A stretch of 64,000 nt of DNA from Saprospiraceae bacterium (GTDB lineage Bacteria > Bacteroidota > Bacteroidia > Chitinophagales > Saprospiraceae): assembly GCA_028280415.1 (NCBI GenBank), contig JANQLV010000075.1, positions 1 to 64,000 on the forward strand. The letters are read 5' to 3'. Position 1 is the first letter of the stretch. Every line of letters begins with the position of its first letter. Position numbers and translations under genes: made by a program. Below the pieces are notes generated by a model. The model saw only the letters and a program-made list of their open reading frames with translations. It made no database searches and was not told the DNA's origin. Shown in pieces: positions 25,755-34,080 of this stretch.

Positions 25755-26951
25755 TCAGGCTCTCTTTGCTTTTTCCCACATCACAGACTGGCGGCCATTG
25801 ATGATTCTCAGAAAGCCCCGGTAAACGGCGTAGTTCATTATACAGAAATAATAAGGGATGAAGAAAGCCTTGAATTTTATTTTTTGCTTTTCCAACAGAT
25901 AGCCAAAAAAGGCGGCGATATAGAAAATGATCTGTAAAACGAATAGGACCTGAAAAAGTGGATATCCTTTGATTGCCAAAATGAGGTTGATGATGAATAA
26001 AACGGGTAAAGCCACCGGAGTTAATGTCCATCTTAATACCCGGTGTGATACATATTGAAAAGACAATAAGCCATATTTGAATATATTCAGCAAGGGAGTA
26101 AGGCGATAAATAGCCTGTAAACCACCGGCTGCGATGCGTATTTTCCTTTTGAGTTCTTCCTGGATCGATGCGGAAGAGGTTTCCACAGCATAAGCATCCG
26201 GCTCGTACATAACCCGATAGCCCTTGCGGGAAATGGTCAGCGTTAGAAAAAAGTCTTCGATAATGGTATCAGCGGGAACCGGTGTATATAGATTTGTGCG
26301 AATGGAAAAAAGCTCACCCGCTGCTCCAACAACGCTATACAACTGAGCATCCCATTTTTTAAGCATAGACTCGTATTTCCAGTAAAATCCTTCGCCAGCG
26401 GAATTGGCAGTATCTTTTTCTGACATGGAAATGCGTTTTTCACCCGCTACAGCTCCGATTGTAGGATCATTATAGTGGCGGACAATATTTCTGATCGCCT
26501 GTGGATTGACATCCGTATTGGCATCGGTATAGATGGTAATCGGGCTTTCAACGAATTCCATGATCCGTTCTACTGCGGCAATTTTTCCTCTACGCGCGGG
26601 CTGATGATACAATTTCCAGCTTACATCTTCCGGAAAATCAAAGTTTTCAATCAAAATAGGCGTTCGGTCATCCGAGCCATCCGTAACAAAAAGGAAATGT
26701 ATTTTATCTTTGGGATAATCAAAAGCCAGATTGTTTTTGATCTTTTCCTCGATATAATCCTCTTCATTATAGGCAGCTACGACAAAAGTGACATGTGGCA
26801 ACTCTGCATCGGGCGACTCTTTGACGGCCTGGCGCTTTTTGAAAATATTTCTAATCTTCAGAAGCATATAAAGTACCAGTCCGTATCCCAAATAGGTATA
26901 AAAAACCAAACCAAGACAGAACCAGAAAACTATTTTTAATACTAAATCCAT
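25755..26951 (-). CDS. Membrane-bound family 2 glycosyltransferase
   Basis: 398 residues from the ATG at 26951 (a TTG four codons upstream is the alternative). An N-terminal membrane helix (about 5-30) precedes a GT2 catalytic domain: VTFVVAAYNEEDYI, VTDGSDDRT, YTDANTDVNP (DxD-like), and EDFFLTLTISRKGYRVMYEP (ED acid/base motif). Three to four C-terminal membrane helices follow. This is the layout of processive or cell-surface polysaccharide synthases (IcaA/HAS-like), though the QxxRW motif is not clear; KRKIRIAAGG stands in its place, which suggests a non-processive enzyme. It sits at the edge of the exopolysaccharide locus. Confidence 0.82.
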   Translation of the reverse strand: MDLVLKIVFWFCLGLVFYTYLGYGLVLYMLLKIRNIFKKRQAVKESPDAELPHVTFVVAAYNEEDYIEEKIKNNLAFDYPKDKIHFLFVTDGSDDRTPILIENFDFPEDVSWKLYHQPARRGKIAAVERIMEFVESPITIYTDANTDVNPQAIRNIVRHYNDPTIGAVAGEKRISMSEKDTANSAGEGFYWKYESMLKKWDAQLYSVVGAAGELFSIRTNLYTPVPADTIIEDFFLTLTISRKGYRVMYEPDAYAVETSSASIQEELKRKIRIAAGGLQAIYRLTPLLNIFKYGLLSFQYVSHRVLRWTLTPVALPVLFIINLILAIKGYPLFQVLFVLQIIFYIAAFFGYLLEKQKIKFKAFFIPYYFCIMNYAVYRGFLRIINGRQSVMWEKAKRA

Positions 26952-27782
26952 AGTATAATTCAATTTTTTGATATCCTGAAGCAGGATATTTTGCTTATGG
27001 AAGTAAAAAATAACATTAATTTAATGCCAAATAAATGAAAGCAAAAAGTGTATAAGCCGTTATTTTTTTTGCTGCTTCTCTGGTTTTTCAGGATTATGTT
27101 TGAAGATGTTTTAGCCATACATATCAAGGTACATAAACCTTGCCTGAATTGAGATTGAAATTATGCTTTATAATTGGAAAAAAGATATTTTAGTACCTTA
27201 ATTTTGCGTGACTTTATTCAGTATTCAGAGTCTATTTAAGTGTTAAAATTAATTGAAATAACTGAAAAAGAGCGGGGAAGAAATCAGCATTACATTGTAT
27301 ATCTAAGTTTTTAAATATGATAAATACCAAGATTAGGGTATATCAATGTAAACATACTAGTTATACCTTTGCATTGATCATGTAAGTTATAATTTGTTTT
27401 AAAACCCTCTTTTCAATAAGTTGAAAAAAGTTTTAAACTTATTGTTATTATAGGGATTTATTGGCTAACTTTGCGTTATAAATCTCGAAAACAGAATTTT
27501 ACGAGCTTTTGGACAGAGAAGTCCCATGAACTGAAAGTGAACCAAGTAAGCAAACTTACAATTTTTAACCACACTTGATTCCTTTCTCTTTTACCATCCC
27601 AATTACTGTTCCCCCTCATCAACCTACTAGTAAAACCGTTTTGACTTCTCACAGTTAAGATTTCGATAGTATGTTAATACTAATCGTATGTAGCTGTTGT
27701 TGCTCAATTCTGATCCTTAAACCGATTTAATTATACAAGTGATAGGCAAGTATCAGGCTTATTGCTTTGTAAAAAGGAAACG
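26952..27782. other. Long regulatory gap before the exopolysaccharide forward block
   Basis: 830 bases with no credible gene. Three exact forward TAnnTTTG boxes occur: TAATTTTG (27199-27206, with TTG 22 bases upstream at 27174), TACCTTTG (27364-27371, no good -33 partner) and TAACTTTG (27466-27473, with TTG at 27442). A leader of about 300 bases separates the last box from the response-regulator start and holds the weak inverted segment GATAGTATGTTAATACTAATC (27663-27685 region). This suggests layered control of the forward block. Confidence 0.5.
27442..27473 (+). promoter_or_regulatory. Probable promoter of the response regulator / exopolysaccharide block
   Basis: TTG (27442-27444), 21-base spacer, TAACTTTG (27466-27473). 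The start near 27480 would give a 5' leader of about 300 bases before the ATG at 27783. Confidence 0.5.
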
Positions 27783-28172
27783 ATGAAAGCTACAAAAAAG
27801 AGTATCCTTGTAATTGAGGATCATGACAGTATCAGGCTTTTGCTAGAGCGATTCTTAAGCAAACGATTTACCGTAACCTGTAAAGGTGACGGCTTCGATG
27901 CTTTGGCTTGGCTCAGCTACGGAAATATTCCGGATTTAATCATTCTTGATATGTCAATGCCAAGATTAAGCGGTCTTGATTTTTTGAATAATATCAGAAC
28001 GAGCGGCCTGTTTAGAGATATCCCGGTTCTGATCGTTTCCGGAGAAAAAGATAATAAAGTCATTCAAAAGTGTAAGGATTTAGGTATTGATGGTTTTATT
28101 CCAAAACCATTCAATCCGATTGATCTCGATGAAAAGATTAATATGGTTCTTGCCCAAACAATAATAAACTAA
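27783..28172 (+). CDS. Single-domain response regulator (receiver only)
   Basis: 129 residues from the ATG at 27783; a TTG seven codons earlier is less likely. It is a complete CheY-like receiver: acidic pair Glu12/Asp13 in VIEDHD, phospho-acceptor Asp56 in IILDMSMP, Ser86 in IVSGEK and Lys108 in IPKPF. There is no output domain. It is the first gene of the forward exopolysaccharide block and is followed, 97 bases on, by a sugar transferase that carries a degenerate receiver. A signal-dependent protein-protein role in polymer synthesis is inferred. No kinase gene is adjacent. Confidence 0.9.
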   Translation: MKATKKSILVIEDHDSIRLLLERFLSKRFTVTCKGDGFDALAWLSYGNIPDLIILDMSMPRLSGLDFLNNIRTSGLFRDIPVLIVSGEKDNKVIQKCKDLGIDGFIPKPFNPIDLDEKINMVLAQTIIN

Positions 28173-28269
28173 AATACAAATACAGTAGCCCTCTACCAAT
28201 TATACAAAAACAGGAAAACCACTAGATTTCAACCATTTAATTGATCATTTTTTAACCACCACGCTTACT

Positions 28270-29358
28270 ATGACCAGATTTTTTACACGTGAGGCTATCG
28301 ATGTTCAAGAGCTACTGATAATTGGATTTGACAAGCACTTTTTTAGTTCGCTGACTTCCACCAAAGACTACGATACGTCTAGCTATATTGTGAATTCATT
28401 TGAGAATTCCGTATCGGCTTACAATTACCTGATTGATTGCATCGCTAAAAACAAAATTTTACCCACTGCAATTATCTGTAACCTTAATTATCTGATTGAT
28501 GATAATTTCTTCTTACTGGAAAATACACGTAACCATCCAGTCCTTCAATTGATTCCTTTTATACTTTTTGCCCGCGATAAAAAGGATATAGAACCTGCTT
28601 ATTTGCTTAGAAAAGGTGCTGATGATTGTTATACAGAGCCGGTAAATTGGCGAGAGCTTCGAAAGAGAATAGAGTTTTTAAGAAAATTCAAATCGGCACT
28701 TCGCAATTATAAAATGCTGGATGAGCAGAATAAATTCAAAATTCCACTGGGAAAAAGGATTTTCGATATCGTTTTTGCCTCTAGTATAATTTTTATTTTG
28801 AGCCCGGTACTTTTGTTTATTGCTTTGGCTATTAAACTCAGTTCGAAAGGTCCGGTTATATATCGCTCGAAGCGCGTAGGAACCGGCTATCAGGTTTTTG
28901 ATTTCCTTAAATTCAGATCGATGGTGGTGGATGCCGATGCCAAATTGAAAGAATTGGCCCACCTTAATCAATATAAAACAGAAGCTAATGGGGTAGCGGG
29001 TTTTGTAAAACTCAATAATGATCCAAGAATCACCAGGATTGGCAGAATTATTCGAAAAACCAGTCTTGATGAACTGCCTCAGCTTTTTAATGTATTGAAA
29101 GGAGATATGTCTATTGTTGGAAACCGTCCTTTACCTTTGTACGAAGCAGAACAAATGACCAGAGATGACTGGGCTGCTCGTTTCCTTTGTCCCGCAGGAA
29201 TTACCGGTTTGTGGCAAACCTGCAAGGAAGGGAAGGATAATCTGACTATTGAGCAAAGAGCTGACCTGGATGTAGAATACGCCAGAACCTACTCGATGGC
29301 TCTTGACTTTAAAATATTATCCAGAACGATCCCGGCAATGATTCAGAAAGAGTCCTGA
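28270..29358 (+). CDS. Pseudo-receiver fused to a polyprenyl-phosphate sugar-phosphate transferase
   Basis: 362 residues. Residues about 12-145 follow the receiver alternation of strands and helices, but the key residues are gone: the phospho-Asp position is Asn71 (AIICNLNYL), the Ser/Thr position is Ala101 (FILFARDK) and the Lys position is Glu123 (YTEPVN). Residues about 160-362 are a bacterial sugar transferase (WcaJ/PglC type): KRIFDIVFASSIIF membrane segment, KFRSM, SLDELPQLFNVLKGDMSIVGNRP and PAGITGLWQ. Such enzymes start glycan synthesis by placing a sugar phosphate on undecaprenyl phosphate. The usual WbaP/WcaJ N-terminal membrane region is replaced by the pseudo-receiver. Sugar specificity is unknown. 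Confidence 0.88.
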   Translation: MTRFFTREAIDVQELLIIGFDKHFFSSLTSTKDYDTSSYIVNSFENSVSAYNYLIDCIAKNKILPTAIICNLNYLIDDNFFLLENTRNHPVLQLIPFILFARDKKDIEPAYLLRKGADDCYTEPVNWRELRKRIEFLRKFKSALRNYKMLDEQNKFKIPLGKRIFDIVFASSIIFILSPVLLFIALAIKLSSKGPVIYRSKRVGTGYQVFDFLKFRSMVVDADAKLKELAHLNQYKTEANGVAGFVKLNNDPRITRIGRIIRKTSLDELPQLFNVLKGDMSIVGNRPLPLYEAEQMTRDDWAARFLCPAGITGLWQTCKEGKDNLTIEQRADLDVEYARTYSMALDFKILSRTIPAMIQKES

Positions 29359-29381
29359 TTGCCCTTGAAATAAACCAACAG

Positions 29382-29472
29382 AATAGGTTAACCTTGTTAC
29401 ACAAAGTACCGTATAATTAAAGAAGTATTTTAAATTTTATCGGTGCTGTGCCAAGCTTAACCTATTTTTTTT
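29382..29472 (+). ncRNA. Structured element: attenuator, complex terminator or small RNA
   Basis: AATAGGTTAACCTTG (29382-29396) pairs with CAAGCTTAACCTATT (29452-29466) with one mismatch, and six T follow (29467-29472). The 55-base interior can fold further (ACCGTATAATT with AATTTTATCGGT). It lies inside the forward exopolysaccharide block, between the sugar transferase and the first GT2 gene, so it could cap the upstream mRNA or act as a regulated attenuator. No known riboswitch class was recognised. Confidence 0.5.
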
Positions 29473-29531
29473 GAGCATTTTTGTTGTTTGAGCACACAAT
29501 TTGACTGTATAATCCAAAAACTGAGCAGGAT

Positions 29532-30500
29532 ATGCCCGAGGACCAGCCTTTAGTCTCTCTTATTACGATCAACTATAATTCACTGGATGTAACCAGGGAA
29601 ATGCTCAACTCTGTCCGAGGCTTGACTTACCCTAATCTTGAAGTGATCGTAGTAGATAATGCTTCGGCTGAAAACCCTGAATCTGCTTTGCTTGCTGAGT
29701 ATCCGGAAATAATTTTTATTCGCAGTAAAGAAAATCTCGGCTTTTCGGGGGGGAATAATCTGGGTATTCGAGCCAGTAGCGGTCGCTTTTTATACTTTGT
29801 AAATAATGATACCGAGCTGGTCGAAGGCTCCATCGAATTATTGCTTGCGCTTTTCCGGAAAGTGGAAAAACTGGGAGCGGTGAGCCCTTTGATCTATCAC
29901 CATCCAGAGATGCATCCGCAAAAGGGAGCACTCATTCAATATGCGGGAACGACGGAGGTAAACCCGCTGACGGCACGAAATCGTACGCTGGGAGCCGGAG
30001 AGATTGACCGGGAGCAGTTTTCAGAAGCAGTTCCAACACCTTATGTACACGGTGCAGCAATGATGGTCTCCCGTGAAGTAGTTGAGGAAGTAGGAATGAT
30101 GCCCGAAGAATTCTTTTTGTATTACGAAGAACTGGACTGGTGCGAACAAATCAGAAATGCAGGATATCAGATATATCTGGAGCCCAGCGCCAAAATCTAC
30201 CATAAAGAGTCGGTAACAGTAGGGAAAATGAGTGTTTTGAAAACCTTTTATCTCACCCGAAACCGTATTCTGTTTACTCGTAGAAATCGATCCAGTGGCC
30301 AGATTTTTCTCTTCAGTTTGTTTCTGATATTCGTAACATTACCCAAAAATTTAATTCTATATTTGATAAAAGGGGAATGGGCACACGCTAAAGCTTTTTT
30401 AAAAGCAATTTTCTGGCATCTGAGTTCAGAAAGTAAAAATGCTTTTCGACCTTTGCCCCGATTAGCAAGTGATGCTGTTCCAACAAATTCAAAAGCCTAA
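29532..30500 (+). CDS. Family 2 glycosyltransferase (rhamnosyltransferase-like)
   Basis: 322 residues. GT-A fold with VSLITINYNSLDVTREMLNSV, VIVVDNAS, the nucleotide-sugar loop NLGFSGGNNLGIR, the metal-binding FVNNDTE and the acceptor-side EEFFLYYEELDWCEQIRNAGY. This is the WcaA/WbbL-like GT2 group often found as rhamnosyltransferases in polysaccharide loci. A hydrophobic stretch near residue 255-275 may associate it with the membrane. It likely adds a sugar to the lipid-linked repeat unit. It is followed after 5 bases by the next GT2 gene. Confidence 0.88.
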   Translation: MPEDQPLVSLITINYNSLDVTREMLNSVRGLTYPNLEVIVVDNASAENPESALLAEYPEIIFIRSKENLGFSGGNNLGIRASSGRFLYFVNNDTELVEGSIELLLALFRKVEKLGAVSPLIYHHPEMHPQKGALIQYAGTTEVNPLTARNRTLGAGEIDREQFSEAVPTPYVHGAAMMVSREVVEEVGMMPEEFFLYYEELDWCEQIRNAGYQIYLEPSAKIYHKESVTVGKMSVLKTFYLTRNRILFTRRNRSSGQIFLFSLFLIFVTLPKNLILYLIKGEWAHAKAFLKAIFWHLSSESKNAFRPLPRLASDAVPTNSKA

Positions 30501-30505
30501 ACCCG

Positions 30506-31741
30506 ATGAGCATTTTATATACCGCCTTTGCAATAATCTGTTTGCTCGTAGCCTTTTTTCTGGTGTTACCCTTTTTGATGGTACTACTCTCGCGGCCAAT
30601 CAAAGAAAAAATCAGAAAGATAAAACCCGGTGATCCGGATTATCAGGAGCATGATTATGGATGCATCATTACGGCTTACAAAAATGCGGAAATTGCAAAA
30701 CCGCTGGTACATTCCTTACTAAAACAGAATTATGGACAATTACACATATACCTGGTAGCAGACGAATGTGATATTAGCAATTGGGATATTAAGGATGATC
30801 GTTTGACGGTTTTTAACCCTGATCCACCCTTGCGTTTAAAGGCCAAATCCATTATCCACGCTATGGAGCAATACGTTCGGCCACATGACTATACTGTAGT
30901 TTTTGATGCGGACAACCTGGCGCATCCGGACTTTTTAAACATTATAAATAATTACGTCAATAACGGAAACACTGTGGTACAAGGACAACGTACAGCCAAA
31001 AATCTGGATACGACTTATGCCTGTATGGATGCGATGGGAGAGTTTTATAAAAATTATACGGATCGATATATCCCTTATCTTTTGGGTTCATCATCAGTGA
31101 TTTCCGGTTCCGGAATGGCTGTGGAAACAGAACTGTACTGGGCTTATCTGCGAAGCCCGGAGATTGAAAAAGGAAAACATCAATGGAAAAAAATGCTGCA
31201 GGAAGATAAGATTCTGCAGAACAACCTGCTTTTCAAAAAGGAGAAGATCACTTATGCTATGGATGCTATTGTTTACGATGAAAAAGTAGTAAGTGGGGTA
31301 CAGGTTGAAACTCAAAGATCCCGCTGGCTTTTCTCTTATTTTCAAAATCTGCCGAACGCTTCGGGGATTTTACTGAAAGGACTTTTGGGATTTAACTGGA
31401 ATCAGCTATTGTTTGGCTTGGTGACAATTGCTCCGCCCATGTTTATTCAATTATTCCTGGGGCTGGTATTGATGTTGATTAGCTTCTTTATTGATTGGCG
31501 ATTGACTGCTGTTCTTTTTACAGCTATTGCGATTTTTGGATTAAACGTTTTCTGGGTGCTTTATTTATCGAAAGTACCCGGGCAGGTCTGGAAAGCTCTG
31601 TGGAATGTCCCTTTCTTTGTTTTAAATCAATTTAAGGGTTTGCTCAAAATGGGAAATCCGAATAAAAATTTCAAACACTCGGAGCATACCCGGAAAGTTT
31701 CTATTGATGAAGTATTGAAGTCTGAAAAGCAAGAATCCTAA
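30506..31741 (+). CDS. Membrane-bound family 2 glycosyltransferase with QxxRW motif
   Basis: 411 residues. An N-terminal membrane helix (about 3-28) precedes a GT2 domain with DYGCIITAYKNAEIAKPLV, VFDADN (DxD), EDKILQ and QRSRW, the QxxRW motif of processive or large-polymer synthases. Three C-terminal membrane helices follow. It probably acts at the cytoplasmic face of the inner membrane on a lipid-linked glycan. Its start lies 5 bases after the upstream GT2 stop, and the SGNH gene follows 14 bases after its own stop, so the group is one operon. Confidence 0.87.
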   Translation: MSILYTAFAIICLLVAFFLVLPFLMVLLSRPIKEKIRKIKPGDPDYQEHDYGCIITAYKNAEIAKPLVHSLLKQNYGQLHIYLVADECDISNWDIKDDRLTVFNPDPPLRLKAKSIIHAMEQYVRPHDYTVVFDADNLAHPDFLNIINNYVNNGNTVVQGQRTAKNLDTTYACMDAMGEFYKNYTDRYIPYLLGSSSVISGSGMAVETELYWAYLRSPEIEKGKHQWKKMLQEDKILQNNLLFKKEKITYAMDAIVYDEKVVSGVQVETQRSRWLFSYFQNLPNASGILLKGLLGFNWNQLLFGLVTIAPPMFIQLFLGLVLMLISFFIDWRLTAVLFTAIAIFGLNVFWVLYLSKVPGQVWKALWNVPFFVLNQFKGLLKMGNPNKNFKHSEHTRKVSIDEVLKSEKQES

Positions 31742-31755
31742 ACTCTTTCTTGTTC

Positions 31756-32454
31756 ATGTTCAAAAAAATATCCTATATCTCGATTGCACTGAATGTCCTT
31801 TTCATAGTGGGCTTTTTATATTTTGTGCATTTGCTGGGAGGCTGGACCTTTTTGTACTATCGAATTCAAAACAGGGGACTTGCTGCGGAATATGAACATC
31901 GGAAAAGTCTTTATGAAAATATGAATATTCAGAGAGGAGATATCGTTTTTTTGGGAAACAGTATAACGGCACAATGCGACTGGGCAGAGCTGATGCATAA
32001 TCCAAAGATCAAAAATCGCGGGATTCCCGGAGATTCTACGGATGGGATTTTGGAGCGACTGGACGAAATTTGTGCTCCGCAACCGGCTAAAATTTTTTTG
32101 ATGATCGGCATTAATGATTTGCTCTTTCACGCTCCTGAATACATTATTGAAAACTATAATAAAATAGTGACCAGGATTCTCACAGAAAGCCCGGAGACGG
32201 AATTGATACTCTACAGCATTTTGCCAATTAATCCCGATTTGCGGTACATTCCGATCAGTAATGCTGACATTCGAAAAATCAATACTTCGATTCGTGAGAT
32301 AGCCAGGAATAAACAACTGATTTACATAGATTTAAACACAAAATTTTCGGATAAAGATGGCTTCCTTTTTGCAAAGTTTACCAGCGATGGTATTCATCTG
32401 AATGGAGATGCCTATTTACTTTGGAAATCTGAGATAGAAGCCTATCTGGACTGA
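31756..32454 (+). CDS. Membrane-anchored SGNH/GDSL hydrolase
   Basis: 232 residues from the ATG at 31756 (a TTG two codons earlier is possible). An N-terminal hydrophobic helix (about 5-28) is an uncleaved anchor or signal. The SGNH blocks are clear: FLGNSITAQ with the nucleophile Ser, a Gly in IPGDST, LMIGINDL with the oxyanion Asn, and DGIHLNGDAY with the catalytic Asp-x-x-His. Such enzymes remove or transfer acyl groups on glycans. Placement directly before an MBOAT acyltransferase suggests acylation or de-acylation of the exopolysaccharide. Confidence 0.87.
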   Translation: MFKKISYISIALNVLFIVGFLYFVHLLGGWTFLYYRIQNRGLAAEYEHRKSLYENMNIQRGDIVFLGNSITAQCDWAELMHNPKIKNRGIPGDSTDGILERLDEICAPQPAKIFLMIGINDLLFHAPEYIIENYNKIVTRILTESPETELILYSILPINPDLRYIPISNADIRKINTSIREIARNKQLIYIDLNTKFSDKDGFLFAKFTSDGIHLNGDAYLLWKSEIEAYLD

Positions 32455-32496
32455 TCATCCCGAAACAGGGCTTTTCGTTTACCTGAATGACCGATC

Positions 32497-34065
32497 ATGA
32501 TATTCAACAGTATAGCGTTTTTAGTTTTTATTGCTGTATTTCTGCCATTGTACTTTAATCTAAAAGGCAAAGCACGGTTGATCCTGTGTCTGCTGGGGAG
32601 TTATTTCTTTTATGGCTGGTGGGATTGGCGCTTTTTGAGTTTGATTCTTACTTCGACGCTCATTGATTATTTTGTAGGGCTGCAGTTGGATAAAACAGAT
32701 CATAGTATAAAGCGAAAACAGCTGCTATTTGCCAGTATGGTCATCAATCTCGGCTTTTTGGCCTTTTTCAAGTACTATGGCTTCTTCGTGGAATCTTTTC
32801 AACAGATGTTGCTTGGTTTTGGTCTGGAGCCCTCCTTTCATACCCTTAAGATCATCTTGCCGGTGGGGATCAGCTTTTACACTTTTCAATCGATGAGTTA
32901 TACGATTGATGTTTATTATCGAAAGATAGGAGTGGAGAAAGATTTTATTCGGTTTGCGACCTTTATTTCTTTCTTTCCCCAGTTGGTAGCGGGGCCAATC
33001 GTCCGGGCTTCTGAGTTTTTGCCACAATTTCAGAAAGACCGTTCATTTAACTGGGATAGGACAATAGCGGGGACCGGGCAAATTCTTTGGGGATTTTTTA
33101 AAAAAGTAGCCGTTGCCGATTCCCTGGCGCCTTTTGTTGATCAATGTTTTGCCGCTCCTGAAACCTTTTCTTCGATGCACCTCTTAATCGGGGTGATTTT
33201 TTATTCTTTTCAGATTTATTGTGACTTTAGTGGTTATTCGGATATTGCAATTGGTCTGGCACGCCTACTCGGTTTTGATTTTCCCGATAATTTCCGTACG
33301 CCGTATTTTTCAAAAAATTTCAGTGAATTCTGGACGCGCTGGCATATTTCTCTTTCGGGCTGGTTGAGAGATTACCTTTATATTCCCTTGGGAGGTAACC
33401 GGGGCGGGAGCTTTGGTTCTTACTTTTTTATTCTGCTCTTTATGGGATTGACGGTAGTCCTGACGGGCTGGTGGTGGCTGGCAATTATTTTTCTGCTGCT
33501 TATTGCTTATGCCGGATGGTATATGCGCAGGGGAGCGGCCGAAAAAAGAAAGATGTATACCTATATGAACAATATGGTGACGATGTTACTTGGTGGTCTC
33601 TGGCATGGAGCAAGTTATGCTTTTATTTTTTGGGGATTCCTGCATGGCGCCTATTTGATTATTCAGCGTTTGCTCGGACCAATTTGGAATAAAATGCTTG
33701 ATGCCCTTCGTGCCCCAATATTCATTCAGAATGCCCTGGCAGTAGGGATGGTGTATTTTGCTACCTGTTTCGCCTGGATATATTTTCGGGCACCCGACTT
33801 TGGAATTGCTTCGGATGTAATCAATGGAATTGCTTCTTTAGAAGGTTTCAACTTTAGTTCGGTGATCAATAAATTTGTTGTACTAAAAGGTGGATTATTG
33901 ATTGGAATTTTACTTTTGATTGAACTTATTAATTTCCGTTCGCCTTTGTACAAAATGACATTAAAGAATCCATATTTTAGAGTAGCTTCCTTTGCCATTT
34001 TGCTCTGGCTAATTGCTTTCTTTGGCACTTTTGGATCGAACTCATTTATATATTTCCAATTTTAA
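32497..34065 (+). CDS. MBOAT-family membrane O-acyltransferase (AlgI-like)
   Basis: 522 residues, about 12 membrane helices. Typical AlgI/DltB features: ISFYTFQSMSYTIDVYYR, FPQLVAGPIVRASEFLPQF, CDFSGYSDIAIGLARLLGFDFPDNFRTPYFSKNFSEFWTRWHISLSGWLRDYLYIPLGGNR and the catalytic-His segment LLGGLWHGASYAFIFWGFLHG. It carries acyl groups (usually acetyl) across the inner membrane for transfer to glycan hydroxyls. An extra hydrophobic insert of about 45 residues (roughly 305-350) lies between GGNRGG and MYTYMNN, which are adjacent in AlgI. SGNH proteins encoded on both sides are the likely periplasmic partners. Confidence 0.92.
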   Translation: MIFNSIAFLVFIAVFLPLYFNLKGKARLILCLLGSYFFYGWWDWRFLSLILTSTLIDYFVGLQLDKTDHSIKRKQLLFASMVINLGFLAFFKYYGFFVESFQQMLLGFGLEPSFHTLKIILPVGISFYTFQSMSYTIDVYYRKIGVEKDFIRFATFISFFPQLVAGPIVRASEFLPQFQKDRSFNWDRTIAGTGQILWGFFKKVAVADSLAPFVDQCFAAPETFSSMHLLIGVIFYSFQIYCDFSGYSDIAIGLARLLGFDFPDNFRTPYFSKNFSEFWTRWHISLSGWLRDYLYIPLGGNRGGSFGSYFFILLFMGLTVVLTGWWWLAIIFLLLIAYAGWYMRRGAAEKRKMYTYMNNMVTMLLGGLWHGASYAFIFWGFLHGAYLIIQRLLGPIWNKMLDALRAPIFIQNALAVGMVYFATCFAWIYFRAPDFGIASDVINGIASLEGFNFSSVINKFVVLKGGLLIGILLLIELINFRSPLYKMTLKNPYFRVASFAILLWLIAFFGTFGSNSFIYFQF

Positions 34066-34080
34066 AACCTTAAACGGCAC

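Noticed and set aside
26952..27782. UpxY-type antiterminator gene before the polysaccharide block
   Set aside because: No coding frame of that family exists; only a receiver gene precedes the block.
29382..29472. Known riboswitch class
   Set aside because: No conserved core of a familiar class could be matched by eye; left as unassigned structure.
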